From the NCBI GenBank assembly GCA_039720395.1, contig CM077826.1, forward strand, positions 22,507,053 through 22,571,052: DNA of 64,000 nt. The letters run 5' to 3'. Origin of the DNA: Liquidambar formosana. Lineage: Eukaryota; Streptophyta; Magnoliopsida; Saxifragales; Altingiaceae. This document shows, piece by piece, positions 1-9,786 of this stretch. The translations under genes were made by a program, and so were the position numbers. Below the pieces are notes generated by a model that did not search any database, was not told the DNA's origin, and saw nothing but the letters and a program-made list of their open reading frames with translations. Within the stretch, counting starts at the first letter, position 1; each line of letters starts with the position of its first letter.

Positions 1-1154
1 ACAGAAGGAATGCCCTTGTAATGCAATCGGGGCTTGCACCCTCGCTCTCCCTTTGCTTAGCAAACTTGTTGAAAAGCCAAGTGCGTCACACTGCTTTCTT
101 GATTACCTCGATTTCCATCCCAAGGTAAGCTAAGAGATAATCCTCATCCGTATGAGCCTCCTCATAGAATTCCAAGCTTTTGCCTTTAATGCTTAAGCCA
201 GTGATCATGGTGAAGTCCTTGGGGGTTAGTGTCATCTCCCCAAAGCCAAAGTGGAATGTATTGGTGGTGTCCCACCATAGCTCAGACAAGGCTAGCAAGG
301 CTTGCCTATCACATTGGTCATTCCACAAAGAGTCTAGGAATGGACCAAAACCGGCCTTTTCGACATAGCCCTTGGTAATGGGTTGGAAGTTTTCCATGTT
401 CCACCACCATTCAATGAGTCCTTTGACAGAGGACCGAGTGCGCATGTCCTGAAAGTTGGGCTATAGCCATTGAAAATACCTTGAGGGTTAGTTGAAAGAA
501 CATAGAAACAATAAACCTACACTAGCAATTGGTTTTAAATTGTTTTCTAAAGGATGTCAAAAAGTTGTTTTTATTCATGAAATGAATTGCTAATGGATGT
601 TTATGAGTTTACTTGTTCATGTGCCTTAATTTGGCAAGGATTGAACACTTTTTTATCACTTGGGCATTTTATCGAACACTTGGTGGGTGACACCCCCCAA
701 GCCTTGAAACAAAAGAATTTTGTATGATCAATCCTTGCTAAATCATAGCATATTACTCACTTGAATGTTTACTTGTTGATATACATTGATTTGGTGAAGA
801 TTGAACATCTTTATTTCACTTGGAATCGAACACTTGGCGGGTGCCATTTTTCAAGCTTTCAAATGAAAAGAATTTGTGTGTTCAATCCTTGCCAAATCAA
901 GGGATATCACTCAACAACCCAAGGGGTATTCAAAAGAAGTAGAAGGGAATGCAATTTCATCAAAAGAATCGAAAGATTCAAAAGAAAAGTGTTAAGTTGG
1001 GTAAACTTACTTCTTGTTGGGAATGGATGAATGAGAGATGCTTCTCGGGTTCAAGCAACACCCTAGCTTGTGGAGCATCATAGAGTGGTGCCTTGTATGT
1101 GCTTTTGACCCCATAGAATGGATACTTGGTGCTTGAATCCTTGCTTGATGACAT
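1..1154 (-). pseudogene. PMD (plant mobile domain) gene of element 1, partial
   Basis: Two exons are visible on the minus strand. Exon 1 (1154-1011, ATG at 1154) encodes 48 residues including KYPFYGVKSTYKAP and ends at a GTAAGTTT donor. Exon 2 starts at 460 after a CTATAG acceptor, begins PNFQDM and runs off the window at 1. It holds the PMD signature (WWDTTNTFHFGFGEMTLTP, then ITGL). Exon 1 has the same length as in element 3 (144 nt) and the exon 2 acceptor sits at the same place in all three elements. An in-frame TGA at 86-88 interrupts the frame just before RTWLF, where element 3 reads VRKTWLF. PMD proteins include Arabidopsis MAIN and MAIL1; many PMD genes travel in transposons. Databases often name the domain 'aminotransferase-like', but no enzyme activity is implied. 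Confidence 0.8.
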
Positions 1155-1437
1155 CCTTGATGATGGAGTTGGGTTTGTGAAAAATGGGTTTGATTTGGTT
1201 TGATTTCACAAAATGATGTGAATTGGTTGTTTTGATTGCTAAATAGGCTTGATTTGTTGTTGTTTAATGTGCATTTGATGTTTGGATTGAATGTTTTTGA
1301 AGTAGGAATGAGAGAATGAGAGTTGGAGAGGATAGGATGAGAGTTTAGAGAGAGAAACTCTCTAAGTTTCGAGCTAGGAGAATGTGGGAATGAGGATGCA
1401 AGTGTGGGGTTTTTAAAAACCCAGAATTTTCCATGAG

Positions 1438-1519
1438 GGCCTCGGGTAACCGTCCACCCTTGGATGGTCAGCCGTCTTGCCCTGGACGGTTGACCATCTG
1501 AGGGCAGATGGTCACCCTA
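1438..1519. promoter_or_regulatory. Palindromic GC-rich module upstream of element 1 PMD gene
   Basis: An 80-bp segment starts CCTCGGGTAACCGTCC and ends GGTCACCC; it has inverted ends and internal GGACGG/CCGTC blocks. It lies about 285 bp upstream of the PMD start codon (1154). The same module, with the same GACGG core, is in this element's LTR at 4169-4254. The transcription start is not visible from sequence; a TTTTTAAAAA stretch near 1411-1420 is a weak TATA candidate. Confidence 0.7.
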
Positions 1520-1689
1520 GCCCGCTTTGCCCATTTGCCCCGTTTCGCGCGCTTGCGACCTATAAACTTCTCCAAATTGACTTCTTGTGCAATCCTTGAG
1601 TTATGGGATGAATATAGCCCTCAAGTTTATCAAGTTTCAATGAAATTTTTGAACCTTGGGTGATTGTATTCGCCCGCATAACGAGGAGT

Positions 1690-3423
1690 TGCAATGGCCA
1701 TGATAAATGGCTTTCTCATGAAATGAGCTTAGTGTTGAATTGATTGACTTTCAAGTCTTGGAAGTCAATTCTCTAGGAGATGATAATGATATCATATCAT
1801 GTGATAAGGATAATTTCACATGAAATGACTTGCTAATCATGTGAACTTCACATGAAATGACGATTCATAAGCTATGCTAGTTACGAAGTAACTTGCTATC
1901 TTTGTGAAGAGGGCATGAAATGCACTTTGTTTTTCAATCAATTGACTTTCAAAATCAATGTTGTATCATGTGATAAAGATAATTTCACATGAAATGACAT
2001 GAAATAAGCTTGATTTCCAATCAATTAACTCTCAATTCAATGTCATTTCATGTGTTAAAGATAATTTCACATGAAATGATAAGTAATGAACTTGATTTTG
2101 AGTTGAATGACTCTCAATACATTATCATTTCATGTGATAAAGACAATTTCACATGAAATGCACTTGATTTGGAGTTGAATGACTCCTAGTACATTGTCAT
2201 TCCATGTGATAAGGATAGTTTCACATATCATGATAAGAAATGAGCTTGATTTTGAATCAATTGACTTACAATTGGGTCTCATATCATGTGATAAACACAA
2301 TTTCACATGAAATGACGATCCATGAGTTATGCAATAACTCCCCATCTTTGTTGTTTCCACAGAAAGTGGCACAATTTCCCATGAGATGACGATCCATGAG
2401 TTATGCAATAACTCCCCATCTTTGTTACTTCCACAGAAAGTGGCACAATTTCCCATGAAATGACGATCCATGAGTTATGCAATAACTCCCCGTCTTTGTT
2501 ACTTCCACAGAAAGTGGCATGAGTTATGAAATAACTCCCTGTTTTGTTGTTTCCACAGAAAGTGGCACAATTTCACATGAAATGACGATCCATGAGTTAT
2601 GCAATAACTCCCCATCTTTGTTGTTTCCACAGAAAGTGGCACAATTTCACATGAAATGACGATTCATGAGTTATAAAATAACTCCCTGTCTTTGTTGTTT
2701 TCACAGAAAGTGGTACAATTTCACATGAAATGATACATGAGTTATGCAACAACTCCATATCTTTGTTGTTTCCACTGAAAGTGGCATGAAATCATAATTT
2801 GATAAGTCATGAGTTATGAAATAACTCACCATGCACATTTGTTATCCCCAGTGAGACTGGCATGAAATGCCCTTGGTTTTGAATTGATGGACATTCAATT
2901 CACCAATAATTCACATAAAATGATGATTTATGAGTTATGAAATAACTCGTTTTGAGAATGCCAATGAAATTGGTAGGATACCTTGTGATGCACTAGTGCA
3001 ACTAGCTTTGCATCATGAGAAGACCATGTGGATATCACTAATGCAATTAGTGCATGGTAAAGGCATTTGCATGAGCGCACCAACGAAGTTGGCATGCATA
3101 GAAATGCAATCAATTCTTTGCTTCGATGAAATCGTCGCATGCTTGGATATGACGAAGTCTATCCTTTTGGTTCCATTTGAGTTTGTTGGTATTAATGAGA
3201 TTAATCCATCAAACAAAAATGTGTTGTTATATCACTAATGCAATTAGTGTAAGGTAAAGGCAATTGCATGAGCGCACCAACGAATGTTGGTAGGCAATCA
3301 ATTTTTTGCTTCGATGAGATCGTCGCATGCTTGGATATGACGAAGTCTATCCTTATGGTTCCATTTGAGTTTGTTGGTATTAATGAGATTAATCCATCAA
3401 ACAAAAATGGGTTGTTCTTTGAT
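1690..3423. repeat. Hairpin-rich tandem repeat tail of element 1
   Basis: The region between the PMD promoter and the polypurine tract is a degenerate tandem array. One unit recurs at about 2316-2760 (ACGATCCATGAGTTATG and following, with TTCCACAGAAAGTGGC). A larger pair of units occupies about 3034-3216 and 3224-3404. Many units are short perfect hairpins with three-base loops, for example GTTAC-GAA-GTAAC at 1880, GAGTTAT-GCA-ATAACTC at 2324 and CCAAC-GAA-GTTGG at 3080. Variable tandem repeats before the 3' LTR are known in Tat/Ogre elements and can seed satellites. Short ORFs here (2928-3404) are by-products of the repeat and are not called as genes. Confidence 0.85.
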
Positions 3424-3465
3424 CATTGGCTCGCAAGTGAAACTTGTTCACCAATGAGGGGCTTC
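3424..3465 (+). promoter_or_regulatory. Terminal hairpin and polypurine tract of element 1
   Basis: CATTGG (3424-3429) pairs with CCAATG (3451-3456) around an inner hairpin CAAGT-GAA-ACTTG (3434-3446). The 3' arm runs into AATGAGGGGC, the plus-strand primer (polypurine tract), followed by TTC and the LTR start TGTCACACC. The same arrangement precedes the LTRs of elements 2 and 3. Confidence 0.75.
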
Positions 3466-6400
3466 TGTCACACCCCATTTTTGTCACCTTAGCTAGGACA
3501 TATCATTTCATGTAGGATTTTGAGTCCGTTTTGAGTCTAGTCTTTTGCATTGAGTTTCTATGGCATTGAATATCATGTGTATGAATTTTGAAGTGATTTG
3601 GAGTTCATCTCGATAGTCAATAAGAACTTTTGCGACTTTAAGGGCATAATCGTCTTTTAAGCCGTATATTTTCCATTTGACTTTGGAATGGATCCCGAGT
3701 CATTCCCATGAGTTCATATGGTTATATAGAGTCTATATATAGGTTCAATTTCATGAATTAATGGTTTAAGATTAATTTGGCTGGTAATGGTTCGGGTTGG
3801 CTAAAAAACCCTTTCTTGGTTTGCTCAAATTGACTCATAAGACCCAATCAATTTTCTCTCATTTAACTTCAATTGGGCTTTATTTATGTCCTAAATATGT
3901 TTAGAAAGATCGATTTTCGATTGGGAAAGCATTTGGTTCGACCTTGTGTACGAACCCAGCTTAGCGACGGTGAAGCACTATGGTTAACCACCTTTGTAAA
4001 ACCTAACCATGCACCCATGGTTGAGGATTTTTGTCCCAAAATACTTAAAAATGTGTTCCCCTTCGAAACACGGTCGTTTTGGCTTTTATTTCGTCAAAAT
4101 CGGACTTAATTTGAGCATTTTAGGACTTCTACAACAAGTGGGAGTCAAAACCGAAGAAAAAATAGAGGACCCTCGGGTAACCGTCCGGGGCTGGACGGTC
4201 AGCCGTCCAAGCCCAGACGGCTAACCATCCAGGCCTAGTTGGTCACCCGAGGAGTCCTTCTTTAAGTCAACTTCTGACTCTTCTTTCCCTCTTTTGACAG
4301 TTTCCTCCGCCAAAACAACTTTTCTGAGCTTAGGAGTGTGTAGGTTTGAGTTGTTTGAGCACCAAGAGAGTCTCTAATAGCCCTAGGATCATTATTTAAT
4401 GAATTAATCCCAGCCATTGGTTTAGGGGGTCAGTTCTCTATATAAAGGACATGATATTCAGCACATAGGGGGAGGTTAATTGCACTTTACACTGAGAGAG
4501 AGAGGGAGCTACGAGTTTGGAGAGCTAGAGGGACTTCAAGTGGAGGCTCTTCAACCCCAAGCAAGCAAGGAAACAAGAGGATTGAAGACAAGGAAGAGTC
4601 TACAAGAGGTAAGCCTATCCCTTTTATGCTGAACATGAATTCTTGCTTCTCCTTCTTCTTCTTCTTTTAAGATAGTTGTGGTGCATGCAATTGCTCTTCT
4701 TATGGATTGAATTCAATGTTTACATGATGTTATATGAATGATTTTAGGATAGTTCATGGCTTTATATGCTTGATAATTCCTGGTTTACCAAGGATTTGAT
4801 AGCCTTATTCGTTCTATCCTCTTAAATCATGCATAGTTCACATGTTTAGGTTGCTGTGATTATTATCATGAATTGATGCTCCTGTTAGTTAATATATATG
4901 ATATGAATGATATTCATGATAATTTGAGCATGTCTTAGAGTTGTTTCATAGGTTTTAATGCATAGTCGTGGGATTAGGGTTTCGATAACCCTGAAATCGC
5001 ATAGGTCTTATACAGCATGCTTAGCTTAGTTTTTTGGGTTGTTGCTCATCATAATCATTCTATATATGCTGCATATAGTTGAATCATGCTAGGTTTGCAT
5101 TCATGTAATATATTTTATAGGGTTTTTGGAGACATTATCCTTTTTTAAGGATAATTATCCTTTTCGCTGAGTGAGGTTTTGCATGAGAGTCTTCTGTGAT
5201 GTGTTTAAGCATGAAATCACTTCTATTATGTTCTAGGGTATATATTTTACGTAGGATATGCTGATTGCACCTCCCCATAACGACTTTCTTACGTGAAATT
5301 ATCTTAGGATAGTTTCGCTTAAGAAAGCTCGCCGTAGGAAGGTCTATTTCCATATTTTACATGAAATATCATCTTTTTGGTTAGAATGAGCTTTGTTATC
5401 ATGTTTATTGATGTTATTGGAGTCTCCCATGCTTGTTAGTGTGTCTTTGTTAGGTTTTTATGCATATTAGTCGAGTCTTGCATGTAGGATTGAGTTAGAG
5501 TCCTTAGTTATTCATTATTCTTGTTGTTTGCATGATTAATGGATGATTTTAGGCCTTGTCAAGGTTCTGTCCAGATTTGCATATTCCTTTCTTTGCATGA
5601 TTGTGTGCACTTGTAAGGGTGCAAACAGGTACAATGCTTGTCCTATTGCAAATAGGGCTGCTATGGTCTGAAATGGCTAATGCTAGGAGTTTATGCGCTC
5701 AGGTAAGTAGGGTTTGAAGGTGCCCCAATTCACCTTTCTTTTTCTTTCTTTTCTCTTCTCCCTCCTAGGGTTACTTATTAATACAAGCTTATGGTAATTA
5801 TCAAAGGTTTCCTTCAATAATAAATTCTGGTTTTTATCAAAGTTTTCCTCTTGTGGAAGTTTTTAGTTTTGGATTAAATCAATGTATTTTCAAATAAGGA
5901 AACCTAGGGTTTTTACCATAGGTTTGTATTAGGTTGTAACCCTATTCTCTTCGAACTACGTAGACTTTGATCCATGTATTTCGCTGCATGGTACGTAGGC
6001 GCTCTTCGTGAGGTTCAAGTCCGTTCTAGGATCCAAGTATCCTAGGCTTTTCTTTTTTTTTTTTTTTTTTTTCTGTTTTGTTTTATTTGAGTGATTGTGC
6101 ATGAGATGATTGGATGAAATATATGATATGCATGCTGCCTTGTGATGATATATGATGATATTTGAGTGGAAAAGATCTTAAGTTAGCCCAATTAAATTAA
6201 GAGACCAACTCGGGCGATGTGGGTGCCTATGGGCTTTTGCCCAGAACCTTCCCATGTCGTAACTTAGCCCCCGAATCCAATTTTCTGGTTTCAAAGACTT
6301 TGCTTTTCCTTTAATGGAGTCATGTGGTTTTGAAAATAAAACATTTTTGTGGTTTTCCTCTTTTCCCTAAAAAATGAGGTGGCGACTCCCTTTTTGTTTG

Positions 6401-6468
6401 TTATCTTTAAACCCCTTATATTTTTGCCAAACCCTTGTGGGCTCCGTGCTCTTTTTCGTGGGTTCACA
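3466..6468 (+). repeat. 3' LTR of element 1 (3.0 kb)
   Basis: It starts TGTCACACCCCATTTTTG after the polypurine tract and ends GGGTTCACA. The palindromic module is at 4169-4254 and a TATA box (TATATAAA) at 4439-4446, with a CT-rich leader behind it. Near the 3' end it holds a PBS-like TGGCGACTCC at 6380-6389. Similar blocks (GAACTACGTAGACTTTGATC, CGTAGGCGCTC) recur in the other LTRs, showing one superfamily with long LTRs. A poly-T run is at about 6052-6072. Short ORFs inside are not genes. Confidence 0.85.
4169..4254. promoter_or_regulatory. Palindromic module in LTR of element 1
   Basis: It starts CCTCGGGTAACCGTCC and ends GGTCACCCGAGG, so its ends are inverted repeats. Internal blocks are CTGGACGGTCAGCCGTCC and AGACGGCTAACC. 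It lies about 185 bp upstream of the LTR TATA box, where a U3 enhancer would be expected. It matches the module upstream of this element's PMD gene and differs in core from those of elements 2 and 3. Confidence 0.75.
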
Positions 6469-6470
6469 GG

Positions 6471-7720
6471 CGTCCATGGTTTTATAACATTCAAAGGTTC
6501 ATAGAGAAAAGGGAATATCCTGAAGGAGCTTCAAAAGTAGACAGGCATACGTTAAGAAGATTGGCTACCCACTACATCATGTGCGGAGGAAAGTTATACA
6601 AACGATCCTATAATGGCATCCACTTACTTTGTGTGACGGAGGAAGAAACTCAAAGAATAATTGAAGAAGTACATGAAGGGGCAGGGGCACCTCACATGAA
6701 TGGTTATACGCTAGCTAAGAAGATTGCTCATCTTAGTTACTATTGGACCACCATGGAAAGAGATTGTCATCTGCATATCAAGAAGTGCCATAACTGTCAA
6801 ATCTTTGCCAATGTTCAACACCTTCCGTCAATGCCTTTGGATACTATGTCGTCCCCTTGGCCCTTTTCAACTTGGGGAATAGATCTCATTGGAAAGATAC
6901 ATCCTAATCAAAAGAAGGTCATGAATTCATCTCGGTGGCAATAGATTACTTCACTAAGTGGGTAGAGGCGAAGTCTTACAAAACCTTGGGGTCAAAGCAA
7001 GTGGCCCATTTCATTAAGACCCACATCATTTGCCGATATGGGGTTCCACATGAGATCATATCAGATAACGGACAACACTTCTGAGGTGAAGTAGAAGAAA
7101 TCTTGTAGAAGTACAGCATTCGAGTTCACAAATCTTCACCTTATAGGCCATAGATAAATGGAGTAGTTAAAGCAGCTAACAAGAACATGAAGAACATGCT
7201 ACAGAAGTCAGCTAAGAAGTATAATGATTGGTCAAAGAGGTTGCCACTCGTCCTATAGGGTTATCGCACTTCAATTAGATCTTCTACAGGCGCAACACCG
7301 TACTCATTGGTTTGTGGCATGGAAGCAGTTCTCCCAATCGAGTTAGAAATCCCTTCTCTCAGGATAATGATGGAAGATCAGTTGTCTGAAGTGGATTGGG
7401 TAAGAAATAAGTATGATGAGCTAGTTCTGCTTGATGAGAAGCGTTTAAATGCCTTATACCATGTTTAGGGTTATCAGCGTAGAATAGCTAGAGCATTCAA
7501 CAAGCGTGTTAAGGATTGTGGTTTAAAAGATGGAGACATAGTGCTGAAAGAGATCCGCGAGCCTATCTTCTATCCAAGGGGCAAGTTCAGGCCTAACTGG
7601 GGTGGTCCCTATATCATAAAGGAGATATTTCCAGGAGGAGCAGTTCGATTGATGGATTTGGATGGAATAGAGTTCTCTCAACCAACCAATTTAGATTAAC
7701 TCAAGAGATACCATGTGTAA
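6471..7720 (+). pseudogene. Integrase of element 2 (decayed)
   Basis: It is homologous to the integrase of element 3 from the region before the HHCC zinc finger to the C-terminal stop. Visible are the zinc-binding part (DCHLHIKKCHNCQ), the catalytic-core Asp in GIDLIG, DNGQHF, the Glu region INGVVKAANKN, and a GGPYIIKE C-terminal motif. There is a frameshift near 6915-6925. In-frame stops stand at 7082 (TGA), 7106, 7151, 7256, 7466 (all TAG) and 7697 (TAA). Where element 3 can be compared it has Gln or Trp at these sites, so they are explained by C-to-T or G-to-A transitions. No chromodomain is seen, as expected for the Tat lineage. Confidence 0.88.
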
Positions 7721-7797
7721 AGCTTGTTAGGTTAAAAACCCGTAAGGGCGGCTTAGGCAAAAGAAAAGCATGAACCACGAGGGCCTGATTCTCCATC

Positions 7798-7827
7798 ATT
7801 CAAAAAAAAAGAAGAGAGAAAAAAAAT
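7798..7827 (+). other. A-rich purine tract between convergent units (element 2)
   Basis: An almost pure A/G stretch lies about 80 bp after the integrase stop and before the 3' end of the antisense DUF7745-like gene. Element 3 has a longer A-rich tract at the same place (28846-28923). It could act as an internal polypurine tract or simply mark the junction of the two convergent units. Confidence 0.5.
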
Positions 7828-8039
7828 GTTTACAATATGGTGGAGATACGCAGGTAACCCATAAAGTTACCTTGGGTGCGATCCAATTAAAAAGAAACAA
7901 GGGGCATGGCAATGTATAAAGAAATTCATAAATCAAAGTTAATTGTTTGATGGCAATTCATTCGAAACTAGAGAAATTGATAATAGCTTTATTTGTAATA
8001 ATTGTAAGTCTCAAAGGACTATTATTATACTTAACATGC

Positions 8040-9341
8040 TTAAAATTTAAAAGGGTCGCTAATTCCTTGCTCTCTGAGAAGTCCTTTTTGTTCCAGTAGT
8101 CTTGTTTGCTTTGGTGTCATCCTTCCTTGACCTCTTTTACCCCCCAGTGAAGAAATCCCAATCAACTCAGCTACTTGAGCTCTCATCGTCGTTTCTTTGT
8201 GGCCAATGTCTTCAGATAACCATTTCTTGTATTCCTTGCTAAGCTCGTAAGGTCCATCAATGTTTGGAACTAGGGTAGCAGAGTTCAAACTATTCATCTA
8301 TCCTCTATCCATTTAACTAGAGACTAAGAAATACTGATAAATAGGTTGAACGGGGTGAACTTGCCTTTTGAAATTCGAATTTGCTTGAATGGTACTTGCT
8401 TGATGGTTTGGAATTGATTGCACTACACCAAATTACTAAAGGATCTGAGATGGCCAATAGAAAGAAGTCGCTTTTAAACCCATTAACTTGACAAGTATAC
8501 AGCCCACAGTTCGCAGAAATACCTTTTCAGCGCACTTCCAATGAGGCGCGTGCCAATGGATAGATTGCCACGAGGTGTGGTACAGCATGCTAAGCCATTT
8601 GTCAAGAGAAGCATCTGGAGGGAATTCAGGTACACGCAGACGGAAGTGCTAAGGCCCATAATTTGCAACATGAGGAGGTGGTAAGAGGTTTAACCTCTCT
8701 AGCAACCCCATATAAAGAAGGAGGGGGCTGCCCTCAAAGTTTGCTTCAAACCGATCCTATACCTTGTCTAGCCCATTGAGAGTTTCTGCTAGAACTATTG
8801 GAATTATGTTTCGAGACTTGGAAAGAGGGATAACAAGTTCACAAATTTCAATTGGGACAAACAACGTACCATTGGTGATGAGAAACCTCCCAATCAAACA
8901 GAAAGCTACAGCGTGCTGACGTGGTCGAGACAAAGGTAGCCCACATAACCTCCCAAGGGGCAGAAAGGACGTTGCTAGCTTGTTTAAATCTACCATGTTA
9001 TCTTTTATAAAGGCCATAGCATCGTGGTTTGAGATTTCCAGAAGAGAAGCAAAAGAAGATACATAACCTTGTCGAAGGTATGGAAGGATGAAAGGTCCTG
9101 ATAATTGCACTTCGAACAGCACACAAAATTCCTCATGGGTGGGGCAAATTTCATTGCGATGGAAATGGAAAACATGAAACTTAGGATCCCAAAAGTATGT
9201 AGAAGCATAGAGCATGGTCCAATTTACCTTGACTTTGGCAAGAGAATACAGCGCGTCTAAGCCATAACTTTTGAAAACCCTTTTGTCTTCCTTACTCATT
9301 TTGCTGAAGCAAAGTGTCAAAAAACTATCAAAAGTCTTCAT
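8040..9341 (-). pseudogene. DUF7745-like antisense gene of element 2 (broken)
   Basis: Reading the minus strand from ATG 9341, about 433 codons are in one frame but interrupted by several stops between about 8756 and 8298, including one right after ETLNGLDKV. The N-terminal half has STYFWDPKFHVF, CPTHEEFCVLFEV and GPFILPYLRQG, and the C-terminal part has DGPYELSKEYKKWL; these align with element 3 (TYFWDPQIHVL, CPIMEEFCALYGV, GPFILPTPR, DGPYMMSFEYKEWL). The pattern resembles plant proteins annotated DUF7745, found in TE-rich loci, distantly like PMD; this is from memory. No catalytic motif is recognised. A TATA box (TATAAAAA, minus strand, 9397-9390) lies about 50 bp upstream, and the palindromic module is at 9485-9544. 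Confidence 0.75.
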
Positions 9342-9484
9342 GACTTGATGTTGAATGAATAATAATGGTTTATGAACATGTGGGGGGTGTTTTTATAGAC
9401 TTTTCAGGCTCAAATTCGAGTCTTAGAGGGCTTAGAATTTGAAAACGGGTAGAAGAAGTCGCAAAAACGCGTAACAGTGAAGCT

Positions 9485-9544
9485 CCTCAGGAGATCGGTT
9501 GGCCCAACCGGTCCAAACCGGTTGGCCCAACGGTCACCTGAGAC
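9485..9544. promoter_or_regulatory. Palindromic module upstream of element 2 DUF7745-like gene
   Basis: A 60-bp segment starting CTCAGGAGATCGGTTGG and ending AACGGTCACCTGAG contains ACCGGT twice and AACCGGTT once. It lies about 145 bp upstream of the start codon at 9341 and upstream of the TATA box at 9390-9397. The AACCGGTT core is shared with this element's LTR (15578-15637) and its PMD promoter (13510-13595), not with elements 1 or 3. Confidence 0.75.
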
Positions 9545-9786
9545 CGTTCTCCCCGTTTCCCTGTTTTGACCACCATCGACCCCTGTATGCTCTAGAAGGC
9601 CAATTTTGACCATTTTGAGCCCAAATTGACTCAAATTTGTGTCAAGAGTCATGAAATTCAAACAACAAGAGAATATTATAATTCAAAGATGGGGATTGGA
9701 TGAACTTGGTTTTGAAAGCAAAAACTTGAAAGGTAACATAAATGCCCACATAGGCTTAATACAAGGTTTTCACAAGTTAAGAGTTT

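Larger units (their letters stand above)
1..6468 (+). mobile_element. Element 1: 3' part of a Tat/Ogre-type Ty3/gypsy retrotransposon
   Basis: Only the 3' end is in the window: an antisense PMD gene, a palindromic promoter module, a hairpin-rich repeat tail, a polypurine tract and a 3' LTR (3466-6468). The sequence resumes at 6469 in the integrase region of another element, in register with the homologous sequence of element 3 near 27515, so element 1 inserted into element 2. The first five bases after the LTR (GGCGT) would be the target duplication; the other copy lies outside the window. Its gag-pol and any DUF7745-like gene lie before position 1. Confidence 0.85.

Noticed and set aside
2928..3404. 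Four overlapping ORFs of 67-102 residues
   Set aside because: They are created by two copies of a tandem repeat in the element 1 tail and mirror each other on both strands.
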